A stretch of DNA of 13,927 nucleotides, from assembly GCA_017431185.1 (NCBI GenBank), contig JAFRLP010000384.1:1-13927 (forward strand), read 5' to 3'. The first letter of the stretch is position 1. Every line of letters begins with the position of its first letter. Positions 7,276-13,927 of this stretch are shown in pieces. The notes beneath the pieces were generated by a model, which saw only the letters and a list, made by a program, of their open reading frames with translations, was not told the DNA's origin and did no database searches. The position numbers were made by a program, and so were the translations under genes. The stretch comes from Victivallales bacterium. Its GTDB lineage: Bacteria; Verrucomicrobiota; Lentisphaeria; Oligosphaerales; Oligosphaeraceae.

Positions 7276-8826
7276 ATGAAGGATTTAACCAGCAGCGTTT
7301 ATAGTTTTGAAGACTTGATACAGGGAAATTTCCTGTATGTGGATAAGACGGAATACATCTGGCGCCTGATAAGACCCGCCAAAGGTATGTATTTTCTCTC
7401 CCGTCCGCGCCGTTTTGGAAAATCGCTGACGATTTCGACCATAAAAGCCGTTTTTGAGGGGAAGAAGGAACTGTTCCAGGGCCTGAAGTTCCACGATAAG
7501 CCATACGACTGGAAAACCTATCCTGTGCTTCATCTGGATTTGAATGGCTTTGACTTCAGCGACAGCGATGCGGTCAGAAGCAGTTTATGCCGACTAATGC
7601 GTGAAGTGGCGGAATCCCATCATCTGAAATTGACGGAATCCAAACCAGACCAGATGTTCAGGGAGGTCATTACGAAACTCTCGAAGAAAAAGAAACTAGT
7701 CATTTTGCTCGATGAGTATGACAAGCCGATTTTGAACAATATCGACAAATCGGAATGCAAACAGATTTTAGAGGATTTAAAATCTTTTTACTCTGTGATA
7801 AAGGCTTTTGAAGGAAGACTTCGCTTTGCCTTCATCACTGGAGTAAGTAAATTCTGCCATGTATCGCTATTCTCCGACCTGAACAACCTCACCGACATCA
7901 CAATGGACTACGACTACGCCACGATGCTGGGATACACGCAGGAAGAGTTGGAATCCTGTTTTGCCGACCGAATCGAATCAGCCTCCAGGCATCTGAATAT
8001 GCCAAAGGAGCAATTGCTTCCGAAAATCAAGGAGTGGTACGACGGCTATCGATTCCACGAAGAGGCCCCAACCGTCTATAATCCAGTATCTTTGGCGGAA
8101 TTCTTTGGCAAACGCTTCAAATTCGACAGTTACTGGTTCGCCACTGGAACCCCGTCGTTTCTGATGAAACTCGTCAAAAAGACCAGATTCGACTTTGACG
8201 ACATGCTTGCAAAACCAGTTTCCTCCATGGCTTTCAACGCCTTTGAAATTGAGCGGCTCGACCCGCTGACGCTGCTGTTGCAGACAGGCTATCTGACCAT
8301 CAAGTCCATGGTGGAGAAATACAATATGCCGTGGTATTGGCTTGATTTCCCGAATCGGGAGGTCAGTTTCTCCTTCAACACCAGCCTGGTGAACGCCTAC
8401 GCCAGAAAATCGGACACCCAGGTCGTCAATTTCTGTGAACGGCTGGCGGAGGCCATGGACACAGGAGATGTGAAGCAACTTCGCAAAGTCATGGAGGTCT
8501 TCTTCGCCGGAATATCATACGAGGTCCACCACAAGGACGAAAGCAATTTCCAGAACATCTTCTTTGCGCTGTTCCGTCTGCTGGGATACTACATCAAGGC
8601 GGAGTCCCATACCAACGACGGACGCATAGACGCAGTGGCCGAAACGGAGAAATACGTCTTTCTCTTTGAATTCAAACTGGACGGCGATGACACCGCCCTT
8701 TCCCAAATCAAGAAGAAGCAATATTACAGGCAGTATGAACTGTCCCAGAAAAAGATTTTTTTGAACGGAGTCTCCTTCAACACCCAAACTGGCCAGCTCT
8801 CCGACTGGCAAACCATCACCCTATAG
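7276..8826 (+). CDS. AAA-ATPase-like protein with C-terminal PD-(D/E)XK nuclease-like domain
   Basis: This 516-aa protein has the two-domain layout of the AAA-ATPase_like (PF09820) plus PD-(D/E)XK (PF08011) family. FLYVDKTEYI lies at 19-28. The unusual Walker A is RPRRFGKS (43-50), Walker B is LVILLDEYD (141-149, D146/E147), and a sensor-like ITGVSKF lies at 187-193. The nuclease-like core has D452 (GRIDAV) and E465-F-K467 (FEFK), with E443 upstream, so the active-site residues are present. The family is abundant and often multicopy in Bacteroidota, Fusobacteria and Lentisphaerota, and its function is not settled. The gene has its own consensus promoter and is more AT-rich than its neighbours (for example 7770-7830). 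Structured GC-rich repeats lie on both sides. This suggests a later insertion unrelated to sugar use. Confidence 0.92.
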   Translation: MKDLTSSVYSFEDLIQGNFLYVDKTEYIWRLIRPAKGMYFLSRPRRFGKSLTISTIKAVFEGKKELFQGLKFHDKPYDWKTYPVLHLDLNGFDFSDSDAVRSSLCRLMREVAESHHLKLTESKPDQMFREVITKLSKKKKLVILLDEYDKPILNNIDKSECKQILEDLKSFYSVIKAFEGRLRFAFITGVSKFCHVSLFSDLNNLTDITMDYDYATMLGYTQEELESCFADRIESASRHLNMPKEQLLPKIKEWYDGYRFHEEAPTVYNPVSLAEFFGKRFKFDSYWFATGTPSFLMKLVKKTRFDFDDMLAKPVSSMAFNAFEIERLDPLTLLLQTGYLTIKSMVEKYNMPWYWLDFPNREVSFSFNTSLVNAYARKSDTQVVNFCERLAEAMDTGDVKQLRKVMEVFFAGISYEVHHKDESNFQNIFFALFRLLGYYIKAESHTNDGRIDAVAETEKYVFLFEFKLDGDDTALSQIKKKQYYRQYELSQKKIFLNGVSFNTQTGQLSDWQTITL

Positions 8827-8879
8827 CGGGGGATTGCAAAACCATCGGGGCAATTGCTCATTCACGGCATGGTCAGCCA

Positions 8880-8913
8880 CCCCCGCCGCAAAGCGCAATG
8901 CCAGGCGCGGGGG
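8880..8913 (+). other. GC-rich inverted repeat between the AAA gene and lacI
   Basis: CCCCCGC (8880-8886) pairs with GCGGGGG (8907-8913) around a 20-nt loop that itself contains CGC-AAA-GCG (8887-8895). It may end the AAA transcript, but no U-tract follows. The right arm overlaps CCAGGCGCGG (8901-8910), the reverse complement of the 10-mer at 7161-7170. Otherwise the 204-nt gap 8827-9030 holds only the lacI promoter region. Confidence 0.4.
8901..8910 (-). repeat. Intergenic 10-mer CCGCGCCTGG, copy 4 (inverted)
   Basis: CCAGGCGCGG on the + strand is the reverse complement of the other copies. It sits behind the AAA-ATPase gene, inside the inverted repeat 8880-8913. Confidence 0.6.
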
Positions 8914-8973
8914 AGGTAGGCGCCCACCACGTGCCCCCAACAGCCATCGCGCCAAAAAATGCAAGACATTGGC

Positions 8974-9001
8974 TTGACAAATCGGAAAGGGGATATAAAT
9001 T
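8974..9001 (+). promoter_or_regulatory. Probable lacI-type gene promoter
   Basis: TTGACA (8974-8979) is a perfect -35 and is embedded in CTTGACAAAT, the same 10-mer as at the AAA-gene promoter (7220-7229). The -10 is ambiguous: TAAATT (8996-9001, 16-nt spacer) fits spacing best, while TATAAA (8994-8999) fits the sequence but with a 14-nt spacer. The AT-rich stretch 8993-9015 contrasts with the GC-rich DNA before it. Confidence 0.5.
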
Positions 9002-9019
9002 GATAATACGTATAACCAA
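9000..9019 (+). promoter_or_regulatory. Candidate LacI-family operator (autoregulatory)
   Basis: TTGATAATACGTATAACCAA is an imperfect 20-bp palindrome, with 8 of 10 base pairs symmetric around a central CG (9009-9010) and a perfect ATACGTAT core. Even length with a central CpG is the usual form of LacI-family operators. It lies just downstream of the probable -10 and touches the Shine-Dalgarno AAGGA (9018-9022), so bound repressor would block its own gene and the genes behind it. Binding is inferred. Confidence 0.5.
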
Positions 9020-9030
9020 GGATAGATGCC

Positions 9031-10098
9031 ATGAATGTGACGATGAAGAGCATAGCCCGTGAAATCGGGGTGAGCCAGCCGGTGGTATCGGCGGTTTTGA
9101 ACAATCGGAGTTATTGTCGCGTTTCGGAGGAGAAGCGGGAGGCGATTCTGGCGTTGGCCAGGAAACTGAATTTTCGGACAAATAGCGCGGCGCGTCGTCT
9201 GAAGGGGAAGAAGACCAACACCATTGTGATTTTCACGGGGCGGAACTGTTCCGTCTTGCAGAATGAGATTCTGCGGAGCATGCTTGGGTTGCTGGAGATT
9301 CGTCATCTGCATTCCTACACGATAGCCGTCAGCGACGAGCAGGAGTTGAACGAGAAGCTTCTGGACATGAACGCACTGGGAGTGGATGCGTTCATCGGAT
9401 TTTACCTGGATTTTGAACTGAACATTCAGGAGATGGCGTTGCCGGGAGTAAGCGTAGGGGTTCAGCGTCGCCACCCGGACATCGCCGCGAATGCCCACCA
9501 GGGCGCGGAACTGCTTTGCCGCCATGTGCTGGGACACGGGTATCGGCGGATCGCCTTTCTGTGCAACACGGTTGAGGCCAATATAGACAAGTACTCGGCG
9601 ATAGAGCATTGCATTCGCGCGTCACGGAGGAGGTCGGCGTCCCTGAAGACGCTGGAATTCCATCACAATCCCAATGTCGTCGAAGAGATTTTTGACGCGG
9701 TGAAAAAGGACAAAACAGAGGTGTTCATGGCCTCGAATGACTTTGTCGCCGCCAGGCTGATGTCCTTGTTGCAGCATTCTGGAATAGAGGTTCCGGGGCA
9801 GGTGGCGATTACGGGATTCGACGGCTTGTCCGTTGGCATGATGACCTCGGTTTCTCTGACCACCGCCGTTCAGCCGGCTGCTCTCATTGCGGAGCAGACA
9901 GCCGAATTATTGTGTGCCCGAATGGAGCACAGGGAGACGGAGCGGAGAATCCTTCTGCCAGTCGATGTCCTGGTCGGCGAAAGCTGCGGCTGCCGACAAA
10001 CATTTCAACCAGGGTTCTACTGGGATGTCATGTCACCATTGATTGACGCATCCTTCGGGATTCCGCCCTTCGGAGAAAACTTTGCAAAACATGAATAG
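9031..10098 (+). CDS. LacI-family transcriptional regulator
   Basis: This 355-aa protein has the family's usual length. The N-terminal HTH is at about residues 5-24 ([19 protein letters not shown]), followed by [26 protein letters not shown] and a hinge helix NSAARRL at about 51-57. The remainder follows the periplasmic-binding-protein fold that senses a small ligand, usually a sugar. Visible landmarks are GVDAFIGF near 113, the interdomain [10 protein letters not shown] near 170, [12 protein letters not shown] near 232 and VAITGFDGL near 259. The end is VLVGESCGC plus a short tail. AAGGA (9018-9022) lies 8 nt before the ATG. It leads a probable operon with pseudopilin 2 (31-nt gap) and the second exported enzyme, so it likely controls that set and itself. 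The effector is unknown. A second ATG at 9043 (M5) would only trim four residues. Confidence 0.95.
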   Translation: MNVTMKSIAREIGVSQPVVSAVLNNRSYCRVSEEKREAILALARKLNFRTNSAARRLKGKKTNTIVIFTGRNCSVLQNEILRSMLGLLEIRHLHSYTIAVSDEQELNEKLLDMNALGVDAFIGFYLDFELNIQEMALPGVSVGVQRRHPDIAANAHQGAELLCRHVLGHGYRRIAFLCNTVEANIDKYSAIEHCIRASRRRSASLKTLEFHHNPNVVEEIFDAVKKDKTEVFMASNDFVAARLMSLLQHSGIEVPGQVAITGFDGLSVGMMTSVSLTTAVQPAALIAEQTAELLCARMEHRETERRILLPVDVLVGESCGCRQTFQPGFYWDVMSPLIDASFGIPPFGENFAKHE

Positions 10099-10117
10099 TT
10101 TCTTTGTCTGCAAAAAA

Positions 10118-10123
10118 AAGGAG
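10118..10123 (+). promoter_or_regulatory. Ribosome binding site fixing the start of pseudopilin 2
   Basis: AAGGAG (10118-10123) lies 6 nt before the ATG at 10130. The frame is open further upstream to an ATG at 10043 inside lacI, but that start has no such site and would bury the prepilin leader 38 residues deep. The start is therefore set at 10130. Confidence 0.85.
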
Positions 10124-10129
10124 TTTGAA

Positions 10130-10780
10130 ATGAGAATCCCCAATTTGCGAAAAACGTTCACTTTGATTGAGTTGCTCGTCGTCATAGCCATCATCGCGAT
10201 ACTTGCGGCGATGCTGCTTCCCGCCTTGAGCAAGGCTCGGGAGAAGGCGCGGAGCATCTCCTGCTGCTCGAATCTCCGGCAGATAGGGCTCTCCCTGCTG
10301 ATGTATGCGTCTGACAACGATGACATTTTCCCGCCCCACATAACCTACGACGGCACGACCTACGGGATACGCTGGCCTCATCGGGTAATCAGCGACAAGC
10401 GGGTGGCCTCCTGCCCCTCCCACGACTACGAGATGACCTGGGCGGCGGGCAAGACCTCCTATGGAATCAATGTCTGGATGGTTCCTCCCAACGGGGTGTG
10501 CAAGACCGCCAGCATCAAAAGGCCTTCGGAGAAACTGCTGGTGGCGGACATCATCAATCTGCAGAATTACGGGACGAAGTACACAGGCGCTTTGTACAGC
10601 AATGGGACGTCCGCCTATACCGAGGGGATTTTCTATCCCCGACATGATTGGGGGGTGAATATTGGCTGGGTGGACGGGCATGTGTCGCATTTCAAATGCG
10701 CAGCCAAGAGCCAAACGGGTTTCTACGTGTTCACCAACTATTCCAACAGCAATAGCTGGATGTGGATGCCGAAGGAGTAA
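10130..10780 (+). CDS. Pseudopilin-like protein with type IV prepilin N-terminus (copy 2)
   Basis: This protein has 216 aa from the chosen start. The leader is MRIPNLRKT (9 residues), then FTLIE and the hydrophobic helix, ending [12 protein letters not shown]. Residues 10-36 match copy 1 (502-1188) almost exactly. The -1 residue is Thr instead of Gly. The soluble domain diverges from copy 1 but keeps PRH (170-172) and DGH (182-184) with nine residues between. The two genes use different synonymous codons in the shared block, so they are old paralogues rather than a recent duplication. It follows lacI by 31 nt and precedes a large exported enzyme by 89 nt, the same order as in the first unit. 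Family membership is secure; partnership with the enzyme is inference from the repeated arrangement. Confidence 0.9.
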   Translation: MRIPNLRKTFTLIELLVVIAIIAILAAMLLPALSKAREKARSISCCSNLRQIGLSLLMYASDNDDIFPPHITYDGTTYGIRWPHRVISDKRVASCPSHDYEMTWAAGKTSYGINVWMVPPNGVCKTASIKRPSEKLLVADIINLQNYGTKYTGALYSNGTSAYTEGIFYPRHDWGVNIGWVDGHVSHFKCAAKSQTGFYVFTNYSNSNSWMWMPKE

Positions 10781-10785
10781 AGGTA

Positions 10786-10806
10786 GCGGCGGCGTCTCGC
10801 CGCCGT
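10786..10806 (+). other. GC hairpin directly after pseudopilin 2
   Basis: CGGCGGCG (10787-10794) pairs with CGCCGCCG (10798-10805) around a TCT loop, and G10786-T10806 can add a wobble pair. It starts 5 nt after the pseudopilin stop. No U-tract follows. It may stabilise the upstream message or partly terminate it, so that pseudopilin and enzyme are made in different amounts. Confidence 0.5.
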
Positions 10807-10819
10807 CAACACAACGCAG

Positions 10820-10836
10820 GAAACACGGTGTGTTTC
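10820..10836 (+). promoter_or_regulatory. Perfect inverted repeat upstream of the second exported enzyme
   Basis: GAAACAC-GGT-GTGTTTC is a perfect 7-bp inverted repeat with a 3-nt centre, 18 nt before the Shine-Dalgarno site of the enzyme gene. It could be a regulator binding site or an RNA hairpin. It does not match the candidate operator at 9000-9019, so a different protein or an RNA role is more likely. Confidence 0.4.
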
Positions 10837-10854
10837 ATAGGAGTGATTTTCAAG

Positions 10855-10860
10855 AAGGAG
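10855..10860 (+). promoter_or_regulatory. Ribosome binding site fixing the start of the second exported enzyme
   Basis: AAGGAG (10855-10860) lies 9 nt before the ATG at 10870, which is followed at once by a good signal peptide. The frame is also open from an ATG at 10762 inside the pseudopilin gene, but that start would place 36 unlikely residues before the signal peptide. Confidence 0.85.
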
Positions 10861-10869
10861 ACAACGTAC

Positions 10870-13779
10870 ATGAAGTCGAATAGGGCATTCCGCCGTCTGC
10901 TGCCCGTCCTTGTGGCCTTGGCTGCCCTGGCCCAGGGAAGCCAGGATTTCCATGAAATCCATCTGTCGGAAAGCGAACCAGTCAGCCATCTGGGGGACAT
11001 TGATTTTTTCGCCAATCCCAAGTTCACTCCGCCGCCTGCCACAATGACCGAAAAGGCCTTTCTGAAGGAGCCTCTGGTTGACTTTGCCACCAATCTGGCA
11101 TGGACGGCAAGGCTGTTCCATTGCGAGGGATTCCTGTGCCTTTCCCGAGACCAGAGCATCCGAAATCGCCCAAACCTGAAACTGGAACTGACCAATAGTT
11201 GCCCGGACTCCCAGGCGGAGTTGCGCCCAGAGAGGCCGCTCCAGGCAATGCATGACTTTGACACTTTCATGCTGTTGGCCTATGCGAAGAACCTGACCGC
11301 CGTCACAGTGAGATTTAGAATGCCGAACGGCACACCATTCACCTGGAAAAGCCGAAACGACGACTTCAACGAAGTGCTGACAGGTTGGAATCTGCTGCGG
11401 ATTCCCCTGAAAACCACCCTGCCGGCGGGCACGCTGGTGGAGTCGATAGGCTTTGCCACCGTCCCTTTCCGCGCCAACAGGCCTCCGGACATTTGGCATC
11501 TGGAGCAGTTTGACGTCGCCATGGGAGCCGACCATCTGAAAAGGCCGCCCGTGGAGTTCCATCCCGGGCCGATTGTCAGGATTCCAGTGTCCCCAGAGGG
11601 AGCGCGCCCCGTTTCCCGTGAACCCGTCACCACGCGCGTATGGCAGGAGGGCGACTCCTTCCGCCTCGGCTATGCCAACGCGGAGGGGGATAGCGTCACC
11701 TACGTGTACCGTCCAAGGACTGGAACGCTGGAGGACATTGCGGTGTCCTGTGGTTCCGATGCGGAATTTCGCCCAGCCGTGGGGGGCGGGCCGATGTTTG
11801 AGGCGGAGGGAAAGGAGTTTGACTGCCGGACTCCTGGTCAGGTGGCTGCCGCGCCTCTGTCCGTGAAACTGGAGGTCAACCGTGTTTCCGCCATCTGGCA
11901 ATACCGCTTCGGCGACGCCGTGCAGGTCATCAGGTGGCAATTGACAATCCGCGAAAAAAGCCTGGTCGTGGATTTGGACTCCAGGGAGTGCTTCCTAAAG
12001 GAATGGAGACCTGGATATGCGGACGGCATGGCGGCGGAGGCCAAGGTCTTTGACGTTCCCTTCATGAACCATTCGCCGCGAATTGTCTGGAATGACGGTT
12101 GGTTCCTTTCCCATTTCCTTGACCACTACAAGGGAAACTTCTCAATGCATGCCCACGAGGCAGGAAATCAGGTCGTGGACGGCAAGGCGTTCTACCATTT
12201 TCTCCAGGGCGGATACTATTATGTTCCGCGCAGTGACGGCAGTCGGCATCCGCTTCGGGAAACGGTCTATCTGACCGTGGCAAGGAAATTCGAGGAGGTG
12301 CTGCTCAACCCCTCGAATCCGCAGTCGCCGCACCAGGGAATCATGAGCGACAATCTCTACAAGAAATTCGAGGTTCGCGCCGAAATCTTCGCGAAGGCCA
12401 AGGAACTGACCGACCTCTATGACCAATATGGGGTCAACCACATCTTCTTCGATGTGTTCTCCTTTGTCTGGATGTCTGGGGTCTGGGGAAGCCCCGAGTC
12501 CTCCTTCCATGCGGACAAGACCTCGTATATCCATCAGAAGAACGGCGGAGACCAGGGATTGCGCGAGATGCTGGCGGATGTGCAAAGGAAGGGGATGGTG
12601 CCTGGAGTCTATGAGACGTACAACGCCATGCAGGTGAAATCCAGCCAATGGGACCCGGCCAAGGTCGCCATCTCGCCCGAAGGCCATTGGCGCTACGCCA
12701 ACGTGCAGGCCTATATGCACAAGATGTGGGCGTTGCCGGACTGGGAACAGGGGTTCTTCCGGGAACGAAACCAAAGGTTCCAGCCGCGCCAGACAGGCTA
12801 TGTTGACGGTTTCACCTCGCGTCTGCCCTTCATGTACAACGACTACGACCATCGGTATCCCGAGGCGGGTAAGATGATTGACACAATCCGCGCCATCGGA
12901 ACAGGCTTCCAGCGCATCCGTGAGAATTACCAGGGGCCGGTGTTTGCCGAGGGACGCGGCGCTGACTATTATTGGGCCGGACTTAACGATGGGGATTACG
13001 GCAAACTGCCTGGCTTCGGTCATCGGCTGAAGCCTCGTCAGGCGCGCTATCCGCTGCTGGTCGATTTCCGGCTGAAGAAACTCAATCCGCTGGCTCCCGC
13101 CTGGGGATTGAACATCGGCTACTCCCTTTTCTGCGGCAATCCCTCGTTCATGACGGATGACTACAGTCTGCTTTACCACTACCTGGCGATGAACATCGCC
13201 TTCGGAACCGTCGGCTTCATCGAGCCATGCGGGGACGCCTACCCCGACCCGCACACGCACTTTGACAAGACGCTGGAGACATACTACCTGGTACGCCAAC
13301 TGCAGAAACGCTACCTGATGCAGCAAGTCAAGGCAATCCGCTATTTTGATGGTGACCGCCTGGTCTCCACCGAAGAGGCGCTTGTCTCCGGAAAATACCG
13401 CGACAATATGCTGTATGTGGAATATGCGAACGGCCTGGAAATCTACATCAACTGCAATTGGGAGGACCGCGTCTGGGAAATCACGGTGGATGGACAGCAG
13501 GTTCTGCTGCCTGGCGGCGGGTGGTTCGCCCGCCAGGGAAACGATTTCCTGGAATATTCCGCACTGCGGAACGGCTCCAGAGTCAGTTTCGTGGACTCGC
13601 CCGAATATCGGTATTTGAATGGCTATGGCCAGAAAGTAGATGTGGGCGGTTGCGTCTCCGACCGCATTCTGATACAATGCAAGAGCGGCAGAAGGGCCGG
13701 GGAAACCCTGCTTTATCCTCCTTTGCAACCCTTGCCCTCACCCGCCCCTGACAGCAGAACACAACCGCCCGCGCCATAA
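10870..13779 (+). CDS. Large exported glycosidase-like protein, family uncertain (GH101/GH36-type layout)
   Basis: This protein has 969 aa from the chosen start. The signal peptide is residues 1-23 (MKSNRAFRRLLPVLVALAALAQG). Residues about 90-225 read as a carbohydrate-binding-like beta-sandwich. Residues 255-390 look like a beta-supersandwich (RLGYANAEGDSVTYVYRP; SLVVDLDSRE). A barrel-like region follows, with HIFFDVFSFVW (524-534, D528), GYVDGFTSRLPF (643-654, D646) and VFAEGRGADYYWAG (691-704, E694). D646 and E694 at strand ends are reasonable nucleophile and acid/base candidates. A beta-rich C-terminal part (about 830-945) ends in a Pro-rich tail that merges into the repeat DNA beyond. 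The order of domains recalls GH101, GH36 or DUF5696 proteins, but I cannot assign a family. It should act outside the cytoplasm on a glycan. It is the last gene of the LacI/pseudopilin unit. Confidence 0.65.
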   Translation: MKSNRAFRRLLPVLVALAALAQGSQDFHEIHLSESEPVSHLGDIDFFANPKFTPPPATMTEKAFLKEPLVDFATNLAWTARLFHCEGFLCLSRDQSIRNRPNLKLELTNSCPDSQAELRPERPLQAMHDFDTFMLLAYAKNLTAVTVRFRMPNGTPFTWKSRNDDFNEVLTGWNLLRIPLKTTLPAGTLVESIGFATVPFRANRPPDIWHLEQFDVAMGADHLKRPPVEFHPGPIVRIPVSPEGARPVSREPVTTRVWQEGDSFRLGYANAEGDSVTYVYRPRTGTLEDIAVSCGSDAEFRPAVGGGPMFEAEGKEFDCRTPGQVAAAPLSVKLEVNRVSAIWQYRFGDAVQVIRWQLTIREKSLVVDLDSRECFLKEWRPGYADGMAAEAKVFDVPFMNHSPRIVWNDGWFLSHFLDHYKGNFSMHAHEAGNQVVDGKAFYHFLQGGYYYVPRSDGSRHPLRETVYLTVARKFEEVLLNPSNPQSPHQGIMSDNLYKKFEVRAEIFAKAKELTDLYDQYGVNHIFFDVFSFVWMSGVWGSPESSFHADKTSYIHQKNGGDQGLREMLADVQRKGMVPGVYETYNAMQVKSSQWDPAKVAISPEGHWRYANVQAYMHKMWALPDWEQGFFRERNQRFQPRQTGYVDGFTSRLPFMYNDYDHRYPEAGKMIDTIRAIGTGFQRIRENYQGPVFAEGRGADYYWAGLNDGDYGKLPGFGHRLKPRQARYPLLVDFRLKKLNPLAPAWGLNIGYSLFCGNPSFMTDDYSLLYHYLAMNIAFGTVGFIEPCGDAYPDPHTHFDKTLETYYLVRQLQKRYLMQQVKAIRYFDGDRLVSTEEALVSGKYRDNMLYVEYANGLEIYINCNWEDRVWEITVDGQQVLLPGGGWFARQGNDFLEYSALRNGSRVSFVDSPEYRYLNGYGQKVDVGGCVSDRILIQCKSGRRAGETLLYPPLQPLPSPAPDSRTQPPAP

Positions 13780-13927
13780 TTGCCGCGCCACCACCCGCGC
13801 CGCAACCACCCCCGCCGCACCACCCGCGCCGCACCACCACCCGCGCCGCAACCACCCGTGCCGTAACCACCCGCGCCGCACCACCACCCGCGCCGCACCA
13901 CCACCCGCGCCGCACCACCACCCGCGC
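13780..13927 (+). repeat. C-rich tandem repeat array, continues past the window edge
   Basis: From about 13782 the sequence consists of tandem units of 14, 15 and 17 nt. The long unit is GCGCCGCACCACCACCC, the short one GCGCCGCAACCACCC, with a variant GTGCCGTAACCACCC. About nine units are visible, and the last three complete units are identical 17-mers. The + strand is C-rich with hardly any T, and the other strand carries GGG/GG runs. Units of 14 and 17 nt break any reading frame, so it is non-coding. It starts directly after the stop of the exported enzyme gene and leaves no room for a classical terminator. Confidence 0.9.

Noticed and set aside
7276..8826. Transposase or insertion sequence in the AT-richer region
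   Set aside because: The protein has AAA-ATPase-like and PD-(D/E)XK motifs, not a transposase catalytic set, and I see no convincing terminal inverted repeats with target duplications.
10043..10129. Longer start for pseudopilin 2 overlapping lacI
   Set aside because: The upstream ATG lacks a ribosome binding site and would place the prepilin leader 38 residues deep; AAGGAG before 10130 explains the start.
10762..10869. Longer start for the second exported enzyme
   Set aside because: It would put 36 unlikely residues before an intact signal peptide. The ATG at 10870 has a good ribosome binding site, and the extra stretch crosses a hairpin.
12142..13728. Reverse-strand open frame of 528 codons
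   Set aside because: It lies wholly inside the second exported enzyme, has no recognisable domain, and is expected from GC-rich codon bias.
13583..13921. Reverse-strand Gly/Arg/Val-rich open frame over the terminal repeats
   Set aside because: It is a translation of the tandem repeat; units of 14 and 17 nt shift frame, and it overlaps the enzyme gene.
13780..13927. CRISPR array
   Set aside because: The repeats are direct and adjacent, without unique spacers, and too short; no cas genes are present.

Overview
The window looks like a chromosomal piece of a Gram-negative PVC-group bacterium, most likely Lentisphaerota (Victivallales-like). The main clue is two proteins with the stereotyped prepilin start [18 protein letters not shown], a class expanded in that phylum. 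They sit beside very large exported glycosidase-like proteins, an AAA-ATPase/PD-(D/E)XK gene, and AraC and LacI regulators. This is inference from protein style; no rRNA or other marker gene is present. All genes lie on the + strand and coding density is high.

Region 1 (1-7138) is a sugar or glycan catabolic unit. It starts with the C-terminal end of an AraC-type regulator (1-354). After a 147-nt gap with a good sigma70-like promoter come a pseudopilin (502-1188), an exported 1016-aa LamG plus putative GH123/DUF6067-like hydrolase (1216-4266), a creatininase-family amidohydrolase (4299-5042) and a 692-aa cytoplasmic glycosidase-like protein (5060-7138). Gaps are 17-32 nt, so one transcript is likely. 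The creatininase ends on a perfectly phased A AAA AAC slippery heptamer directly before its stop, and the -1 frame is open into the next gene. A strong GC-rich hairpin (7153-7183) closes the unit.

Region 2 (7221-8826) is a single AAA-ATPase-like/PD-(D/E)XK gene. It has its own consensus promoter, a visibly more AT-rich coding sequence, and GC-rich structured repeats on both sides. It looks like an accessory insertion.

Region 3 (8974-13779) repeats the theme of region 1: a LacI regulator (9031-10098) with a candidate autoregulatory operator, a second pseudopilin (10130-10780) and a second large exported glycosidase-like protein (10870-13779). The window ends in a C-rich tandem repeat (13780-13927) that continues past the edge.

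The most interesting pattern is the recurrent order regulator, pseudopilin, exported giant enzyme, seen twice with unrelated regulators and unrelated enzymes. It suggests that each enzyme travels with a dedicated pseudopilin. A likely working model is that exported hydrolases trim a glycan and cytoplasmic enzymes (the creatininase-family protein and the 692-aa protein) finish the products. No substrate can be named from sequence alone. A second pattern is a 10-mer, CCGCGCCTGG, found in all four of the gaps before 502, before 1216, after 7138 and after 8826.
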